Shown here one piece after another: positions 28,808 to 32,993 of a stretch of DNA of 32,993 bases. Location of the stretch: positions 1-32,993 of the forward strand of contig CAKQJE010000025.1 in the NCBI GenBank assembly GCA_934247225.1. The letters run 5' to 3'. The position numbers and the translations under genes were made by a program. Source of the stretch: an uncultured Clostridia bacterium. Lineage in GTDB: Bacteria > Bacillota > Clostridia > Christensenellales > Borkfalkiaceae. The notes under the pieces were generated by a model that searched no databases, was not told where the DNA came from, and saw nothing but the letters and a program-made list of their open reading frames with translations. Each line of letters starts with the position of its first letter. Within the stretch, counting starts at the first letter, position 1.

Positions 28808-28836
28808 ATTATACCAATAAATGCATAAAAAGACAA
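28808..28836 (-). promoter_or_regulatory. promoter of the carbamoyltransferase-like gene
   Basis: On the minus strand TTGTCT (28836-28831), 17 bp, perfect TATAAT (28813-28808), about 43 bp before the start codon. Confidence 0.8.
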
Positions 28837-28899
28837 CGGATTTAGTGCGGAATGTACAAAATTGATAAAAGAGCGCATAAAATTTTGTAATAAATGCTA

Positions 28900-28928
28900 T
28901 TGTCGAAATGCCCGAAATAAGATATAAT
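28900..28928 (+). promoter_or_regulatory. promoter of the ABC ATPase gene
   Basis: TTGTCG (28900-28905), 17 bp, perfect TATAAT (28923-28928), 49 bp before ATG 28978. Confidence 0.8.
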
Positions 28929-28977
28929 ATATATGATAATATGAAAATCGGTAAACCCGAAAATTCAGGAGGAAAAA

Positions 28978-30309
28978 ATGGCAAGTCTTAATCTGAAAGA
29001 CATTTACAAAGTTTATCCCTCGGGCGTAGTTGCCGTAACGGATTTCAGCTTGGACATCGAAGACAAAGAATTCATCGTCTTCGTAGGACCTTCCGGTTGC
29101 GGAAAGTCTACCACGCTCCGTATGATAGCTGGTCTTGAAGAGATTTCGGACGGCGAGCTTTACATCGACGGCAAGCTGATGAACAACGTTCAGCCCAAGG
29201 ACAGAGACATAGCGATGGTTTTCCAGAACTATGCTCTTTACCCGCACATGACCGTTTACGACAATATGGCGTTCGGTCTTAAACTGCGCAAAAAGCCCAA
29301 GGAAGAAATCGACGAAAAGGTAAGAGGCGCAGCGAGAATTCTTGGTCTTGAAAGCTACCTTCAAAGAAAGCCCAAGGCTCTTTCCGGAGGTCAGAGACAG
29401 AGAGTCGCGCTCGGAAGAGCAATCGTTCGTGAACCGAAGGTATTCCTTCTCGACGAACCCCTTTCCAACCTCGACGCTAAGCTCCGCGCTCAGATGAGAA
29501 CCGAGATTACCAAGCTCCACCACAGACTTGCAACCACCTTCATTTACGTTACTCACGACCAGATCGAAGCTATGACCATGGGTACGAGAATCGTCGTTAT
29601 GAAAGACGGTTATATTCAGCAGGTCGACGCACCTCAGAAACTTTACGATTATCCCGCAAACCTTTTCGTTGCAGGCTTCATCGGCACGCCGCAGATGAAC
29701 TTCTTCGACGCCGTTTTAACTTCCGACGGAAAGACCGTTTACGTGGAATTCGCGGGCAACAAAGTCGCTCTTCCCAAAGCTAAGTCCGACACGATCGAAA
29801 ATCCCGCAAAATATATCAACACCGGCGTTCCCGTAGTATTCGGCGTTCGTCCCGAAGACTTCCACGACGAAGAAAACTTTATCTCCAACAGCAGAGAAAC
29901 GGTTATCGACGTTAAGGTCGACGTTGTCGAAAAACTCGGTGCGGAAACTTTGCTTTACTGCGTATTCGCTAACGACGCCGCTAACTCCGACGATAACGTC
30001 AAGAGTTTGGTTGACGCAGGTACGCAGTTGACCGCTAAGGTAGATTCGAGATCCAAAACCGAAAGAGATCAGGTTATCGAACTCGCCATCGACATTATGC
30101 ACAGCCACCTCTTCGATAAAGAGACCGAGCTTACCATATTGAAAGGCGAAGGACAGCCCGCTTACGTTCCCGTTGTCGAGCTTGAAAGAAGAGCTCAGAG
30201 AGCGCTCGAAGAAGCTAACGCTCCCGAGAAAGCTCCTTCCAAGATCGGAAACATCTTCGGGAAACTCGGAAAGAAAAAGAAAGACGGCGAAGACAAAAAG
30301 GACAAATAA
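28978..30309 (+). CDS. sugar ABC transporter ATP-binding protein, MsmX/UgpC type
   Basis: The ATPase of carbohydrate CUT1-type importers. 443 residues. Walker A GPSGCGKST (37-45), Q-loop VFQNYALYPHM, signature LSGGQRQR (135-142), Walker B FLLDEP (156-161), switch His193 in YVTHDQ. A C-terminal TOBE/regulatory domain (about 240-390) and a Lys/Asp-rich tail (GKLGKKKKDGEDKKDK) follow. Permeases and binding protein are absent nearby; in Firmicutes a single MsmX-like ATPase often energises several sugar importers, which this stand-alone gene fits. The tail is an unusual extension. GGAGG before the ATG and a good promoter suggest strong expression. Confidence 0.94.
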   Translation: MASLNLKDIYKVYPSGVVAVTDFSLDIEDKEFIVFVGPSGCGKSTTLRMIAGLEEISDGELYIDGKLMNNVQPKDRDIAMVFQNYALYPHMTVYDNMAFGLKLRKKPKEEIDEKVRGAARILGLESYLQRKPKALSGGQRQRVALGRAIVREPKVFLLDEPLSNLDAKLRAQMRTEITKLHHRLATTFIYVTHDQIEAMTMGTRIVVMKDGYIQQVDAPQKLYDYPANLFVAGFIGTPQMNFFDAVLTSDGKTVYVEFAGNKVALPKAKSDTIENPAKYINTGVPVVFGVRPEDFHDEENFISNSRETVIDVKVDVVEKLGAETLLYCVFANDAANSDDNVKSLVDAGTQLTAKVDSRSKTERDQVIELAIDIMHSHLFDKETELTILKGEGQPAYVPVVELERRAQRALEEANAPEKAPSKIGNIFGKLGKKKKDGEDKKDK

Positions 30310-30357
30310 GCGTTAAGCTTGGATTTATAAAGATTTTAATGCCGTAAAGGCTGAAAT

Positions 30358-30395
30358 TGAAAAAGGAAACGGCGAAATTCGTCGTTTCCTTTTTT
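30358..30395 (+). terminator. terminator of the ABC ATPase gene
   Basis: AGGAAACGGCGAA pairs with TTCGTCGTTTCCT (about 30364-30390, one G-T pair), followed by TTTTT to 30395; A-run on the left. Confidence 0.85.
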
Positions 30396-30406
30396 GACGA
30401 CGTTAA

Positions 30407-30471
30407 GCCTTGTCTTCCCCCTTTGGGAGGCGTCTTTTGCCCGCTTGCGGGCAAAAGACGAAAGAGGATAA
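30407..30471. repeat. dispersed MITE-like repeat with long hairpin
   Basis: It begins GCCTTGTCTTCCCCC and ends GACGAAAGAGGATA, recalling the copy at 10150-10256. Inside, CGTCTTTTGCCCG (30431-30443) pairs perfectly with CGGGCAAAAGACG (30448-30460). No coding potential. Confidence 0.6.
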
Positions 30472-30519
30472 AATTCGGTTTCGGCAAAAAACAAGAGAAA
30501 AAATCGGAGGAGAACAAAA

Positions 30520-30777
30520 ATGATACATTCGTTAAGCGGCGGAGTCCTGGACGGCGACGAATACCACACTCTTATAAAAGTGGAAATCGCGGGAGCGGAC
30601 AAAGCCGATTATTATCTTTGCGACGATTTCCGAGCCGCCGAGAGCGATAAGGTTGTCGTCGAACAAAGGGGCGGCGGAACGGCGGAAGGCGTCGTCGTAA
30701 AAGTAATGAAAAACGTTTCCGCGAAATGTTCTCCGATTCCCGTGAAAAGGCTTTTAAAGGCGATCAAAAAACTATAA
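30520..30777 (+). CDS. small protein of unknown function, barrel-like
   Basis: The 85-residue protein follows a strong SD (GGAGGAG). The middle reads DKVVVEQRGGGTAEGVVVKVMKN, a pattern of a small KOW/PSP1-like beta barrel that recurs in short conserved Firmicute proteins; the C-terminus is basic (VKRLLKAIKKL). No signal peptide or span. I cannot name the family. It stands alone between the ABC ATPase terminator and a long palindrome. Confidence 0.7.
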   Translation: MIHSLSGGVLDGDEYHTLIKVEIAGADKADYYLCDDFRAAESDKVVVEQRGGGTAEGVVVKVMKNVSAKCSPIPVKRLLKAIKKL

Positions 30778-30806
30778 ACATTATTATATAATATATAAGG
30801 TTGCAT

Positions 30807-30850
30807 ACAGCCGCAGGCGATTTCGTTTAAGCGAAATCGCCTGCGGCTGT
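30807..30850. repeat. perfect 19-bp-stem hairpin
   Basis: 30807-30825 and 30832-30850 are exact reverse complements with loop TTTAAG. It lies about 30 bp after the 85-residue gene. No T-run follows. The loop resembles that of the hairpin at 22552-22597, although the stems are unrelated. Confidence 0.85.
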
Positions 30851-30910
30851 CGGTTTATATGCGGAATTTGAAATGATTTTTAAGTCGGAAAGTACAAATC
30901 GATAAAAAGA

Positions 30911-30946
30911 AAAACGGGCGCTAATCGATTTATAGCCCCGTTTTTT
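30911..30946. terminator. bidirectional terminator before the zinc-ribbon gene's 3' end
   Basis: AAACGGG-C-GCTA (from 30912) pairs with TAGC-CCCGTTT (to 30943), with an A-run on the left and TTTTTT on the right. It serves the leftward antiporter/zinc-ribbon operon and can stop rightward transcription. Confidence 0.82.
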
Positions 30947-30963
30947 GAGTTTAATGAAATATT

Positions 30964-31458
30964 TCAGTCCTTGTTTTCGTCTAATTTCGTTCCGCAGTTC
31001 GGACAGAATTTATCGCTTGCCCCGACTTTGTTTCCGCACTTCGGACAGACCTTGTTCAAAGCCGCGCCGCATTCCGGGCAGAACCTGTTTTTATCAGAAT
31101 TTTCCGCTCCGCAGGACGGGCATTTTTTTACCTTTTCGCTCTCGGGCTTTTCTCCCGAAACGACCTTTTTCACCGTCGGAGCGACTTCTTCTATCGCCTC
31201 GTTTAAAACGGGTACGCCCTCGTTTTTGGAGTAGCGCATAATCTCGCGTTTGTATGCGAACGAAAGCATCGAAGCTCCTATGCCTATCATCGGAAATCCG
31301 GGAAACACGAGGAAGAACAGCTTCGGAAAATCGCCGGATCCGAAAGCCGAGAAAAAGCTTATAAGACCTATTGCGGAAAGCGTTATTCCCACGCCGAGGA
31401 TGATAGAACCGATTATTTTAAGTTTCTTTTTTGTTTCTTCGTGATTGTTGTTATCCAT
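30964..31458 (-). CDS. membrane protein with C-terminal double zinc-ribbon
   Basis: The 164-residue protein has two N-terminal spans (about 14-36, IIGSIILGVGITLSAIGLISFF, and 46-68, LFFLVFPGFPMIGIGASML). A cytoplasmic linker (70-110) follows. Two zinc ribbons close it: CPSCGAENSDKNRFCPECG and CPKCGNKVGASDKFCPNCG (about 113-158), eight Cys in CxxC pairs. ATG 31458 immediately follows the antiporter TAA, and the SD AAAGGAG sits in the last antiporter codons, so the two are translationally coupled. Zinc ribbons of this kind often mediate protein contacts; a regulatory or assembly role for the antiporter is inference. Confidence 0.85.
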   Translation of the reverse strand: MDNNNHEETKKKLKIIGSIILGVGITLSAIGLISFFSAFGSGDFPKLFFLVFPGFPMIGIGASMLSFAYKREIMRYSKNEGVPVLNEAIEEVAPTVKKVVSGEKPESEKVKKCPSCGAENSDKNRFCPECGAALNKVCPKCGNKVGASDKFCPNCGTKLDENKD

Positions 31459-32769
31459 TTACGCTCCTTTATTTTCGGGAGTGATTTCGGGCGAGGGCAG
31501 AACCGAAGGGGCTTGTTCGCCGTTATCCGTCCCCGTCGTTTTATCCTTGAAAAGAAGTTTTAAAAGTATCGGGCAGAGTATCGAAGAAATTACGATAAGC
31601 ATAATCGTCGCGACGAGCGGATCGAGCCTTCCGGGCGTTCCTTCCGCCATCATAAGCGCGCTGCCCGAGGAATAAACCGCCAAAGCGACTTCGCCTCTCG
31701 CTATCATTCCGCAGCCTATCGTCGCACATTCTTTCGTTTTGAATCCGAACGGTTTCGCCATGACTCCGCAACCGATGATCTTGCCGATGATACCGAGCGC
31801 AACGAATGTAAGTCCGAACAAAAGATACGACCAGGAAAGCCCGCTGAAATCTGCCGAAATACCTATGTAAGAGAAGAAAATCGGCGAGAAGATCATATAT
31901 CCGCTCACGACGACCTTTCTGTCCACGAACTTAGTATCTTCCAAGCCGCTCAGCATTATTCCCGCCATGTACGCGCCCGTTATCGCGGCGATATCGAAAA
32001 ACTTTTCGGCGCAGAACGCGAACAAAAAGCACATTCCGAAAGCGTAGATGCTCGTTCTTCTTTTATGCGGAAACTTGTGTTCTTCCCATTTGAAATACAT
32101 TCTGAGAAGAATTCCGAGTCCCACGGAGAACGCGAAAAATCCGACGGCTTTCAAAAGAGTTATCCATATTCCCGAAAAATCTCCGCCTTTAAGGCTGGTT
32201 ACGATGCTGAGCGCGATTATGCCGATAACGTCGTCGATAACCGCCGCGCTCACGACCGTCTGCCCGACTTTCGTGTTGAGTTTGCCTATTTCTTTAAGCG
32301 TTTCGACGGTAATTCCCACGCTCGTCGCGGCGAGAATCGTTCCCACGAAAATGGCGTTCAAAAGCTTATCGTGCGAGTATTCGCCGAACCCATTCATAAA
32401 CAAAAGCGCGCCCACGGCGCCGAGAGCCATCGGAACCAGAACGCCCGCAAGCGCGATGCACGTCGCCGCGAATCCGCTGTGTTTAAGCTCGTTAAGGTCG
32501 GTTTCGAGTCCGCTCGAAAAAAGTATGAGAACAACGCCCACCTGGCTGAACGCGCTTAAAACGTCCATTTCTTTGGCGGATGGTTTCATAAAAAGCGTGC
32601 TTAAAATTATGTTGTCGCCATCGTGGAATCTGCCGAGCAATCCTATGATAACGCCCGCGATGACCATTCCCGCAACCTGCGGGAGTCCGAGTTTTCTCGC
32701 GAGAAGTCCGAAACTCTTCGCGAAAATAAGTATTACCGCAAGGTAATAAAAAATATTTACTATCTCCAT
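31459..32769 (-). CDS. cation:proton antiporter, CPA2 (KefB/NhaS-like) membrane domain
   Basis: A 436-residue monovalent cation/H+ exchanger with about 12-13 spans. Family landmarks: LARKLGLPQVAGMVIAGVIIG at the N-terminus, LILFSSGLETDLNELK, TSVGITVETLKEIG, the ion-binding Asp pair in AAVIDDVIGIIAL, and a late GMIARGEVALAV. There is no TrkA-N/RCK regulatory domain at the C-terminus, only a Pro/Glu-rich tail. It is coupled to the zinc-ribbon protein downstream. Promoter TTGACT-17-TATAAT at 32849-32821; the leader is about 45 bases and the SD is weak. Whether it moves Na+ or K+ cannot be read. Confidence 0.93.
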   Translation of the reverse strand: MEIVNIFYYLAVILIFAKSFGLLARKLGLPQVAGMVIAGVIIGLLGRFHDGDNIILSTLFMKPSAKEMDVLSAFSQVGVVLILFSSGLETDLNELKHSGFAATCIALAGVLVPMALGAVGALLFMNGFGEYSHDKLLNAIFVGTILAATSVGITVETLKEIGKLNTKVGQTVVSAAVIDDVIGIIALSIVTSLKGGDFSGIWITLLKAVGFFAFSVGLGILLRMYFKWEEHKFPHKRRTSIYAFGMCFLFAFCAEKFFDIAAITGAYMAGIMLSGLEDTKFVDRKVVVSGYMIFSPIFFSYIGISADFSGLSWSYLLFGLTFVALGIIGKIIGCGVMAKPFGFKTKECATIGCGMIARGEVALAVYSSGSALMMAEGTPGRLDPLVATIMLIVISSILCPILLKLLFKDKTTGTDNGEQAPSVLPSPEITPENKGA

Positions 32770-32820
32770 TGTTCTTCGATTGTCCTGTACATTTATATAT
32801 TATCTGTTCAACGGAAGTTG

Positions 32821-32849
32821 ATTATACTCCCGAACGGGATAAAAGTCAA
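32821..32849 (-). promoter_or_regulatory. antiporter operon promoter
   Basis: On the minus strand TTGACT (32849-32844), 17 bp, perfect TATAAT (32826-32821). The spacer contains a small inverted repeat CCCGTTCGGG, which could be an operator. Confidence 0.8.
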
Positions 32850-32993
32850 CATAAAAACCGATTAAATTTTCAAATCGACGCGAAAAAATTTTTTATCCGC
32901 CCCGCCGCTTTGCCGGCTAGCCGAGCGGGATTCGAACCACATTAAGTTTTAACGGCGCAAAATTTGCAAAATCGGCGTTAAACTCACTTATAA
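32850..32993. other. right-edge non-coding stretch
   Basis: No gene is visible. It holds a 10-bp palindrome CGGCTAGCCG (32914-32923), a T-arm-like string GGGATTCGAACC (32927-32938) and imperfectly repeated GCGCAAAATT/GCAAAATCG near 32955-32977. No tRNA cloverleaf can be completed inside the window. Confidence 0.4.

Noticed and set aside
32925..32940. tRNA gene suggested by a T-arm-like GGGATTCGAACC string
   Set aside because: The T stem does not pair well, and no anticodon or D arm can be formed from the remaining bases to the window edge.

Overview
The window reads as a chromosomal segment of an anaerobic, low-to-middle GC Firmicute of the Clostridia type. It is most likely an uncultured gut lineage, but that placement is inference from the gene set and style: a class III anaerobic ribonucleotide reductase, DegV, DUF1540, a UvrX/UmuC-like polymerase with a YolD-like partner, a Firmicute LexA box, Gram-positive promoters and strong Shine-Dalgarno (SD) sequences. 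No rRNA genes and no CRISPR array were seen. There is one tRNA, Arg(CCG). Gene density is high, and most intergenic gaps hold recognisable promoters, hairpin terminators or dispersed repeats.

Layout. 1-245 holds a 106-bp inverted-repeat element. 246-7311 is one tightly packed plus-strand operon for the whole shikimate pathway (aroF, aroB, aroA, aroC, a chorismate mutase/ACT protein, an aroE-aroK fusion, aroQ), so all seven steps from PEP plus erythrose-4-phosphate to chorismate are encoded together. 7490-10015 carries a small DUF1540 protein, a DegV lipid-binding protein and a divergent MFS transporter. 10281-16133 is an unusual block. It has an orphan but motif-complete phage-type terminase large subunit, a small basic protein downstream of a promoter overlaid by a perfect LexA box, and two exported, membrane-anchored SH3-like proteins. 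16605-19807 is the anaerobic nucleotide module (nrdD, nrdG, dut). 20040-21770 encodes a probably well-expressed, membrane-anchored exported protein with a long Glu/Ala/Pro cytoplasmic tail.

21933-24403 has a lipoprotein, then an AT-rich three-gene island: a Cro/CI-type repressor divergent from two small genes, with paired CTAAC-N5-GTTAG operators. Two copies of a dispersed repeat flank the island. A copy of the 3' tail of the neighbouring tRNA-Arg lies just beyond. 24641-27770 holds mnmA and a Y-family polymerase with a small YolD-like partner. 27857-32769 holds a divergent carbamoyltransferase homologue, a stand-alone MsmX/UgpC-type sugar ABC ATPase, a small barrel-like protein, and a CPA2-type cation/H+ antiporter coupled to a zinc-ribbon membrane protein.

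Most noteworthy points. (1) The chorismate synthase, the PheA-like protein and the carbamoyltransferase-like protein each lack residues or segments that are near-invariant in their families. (2) Degenerate tandem repeats sit on or just after the stop codons of several unrelated genes (aroF, degV, dut, nrdD). (3) A SOS-type promoter lies beside an orphan terminase. (4) There is a compact repressor/operator island with an apparently leaderless repressor mRNA. Two other genes also appear leaderless.
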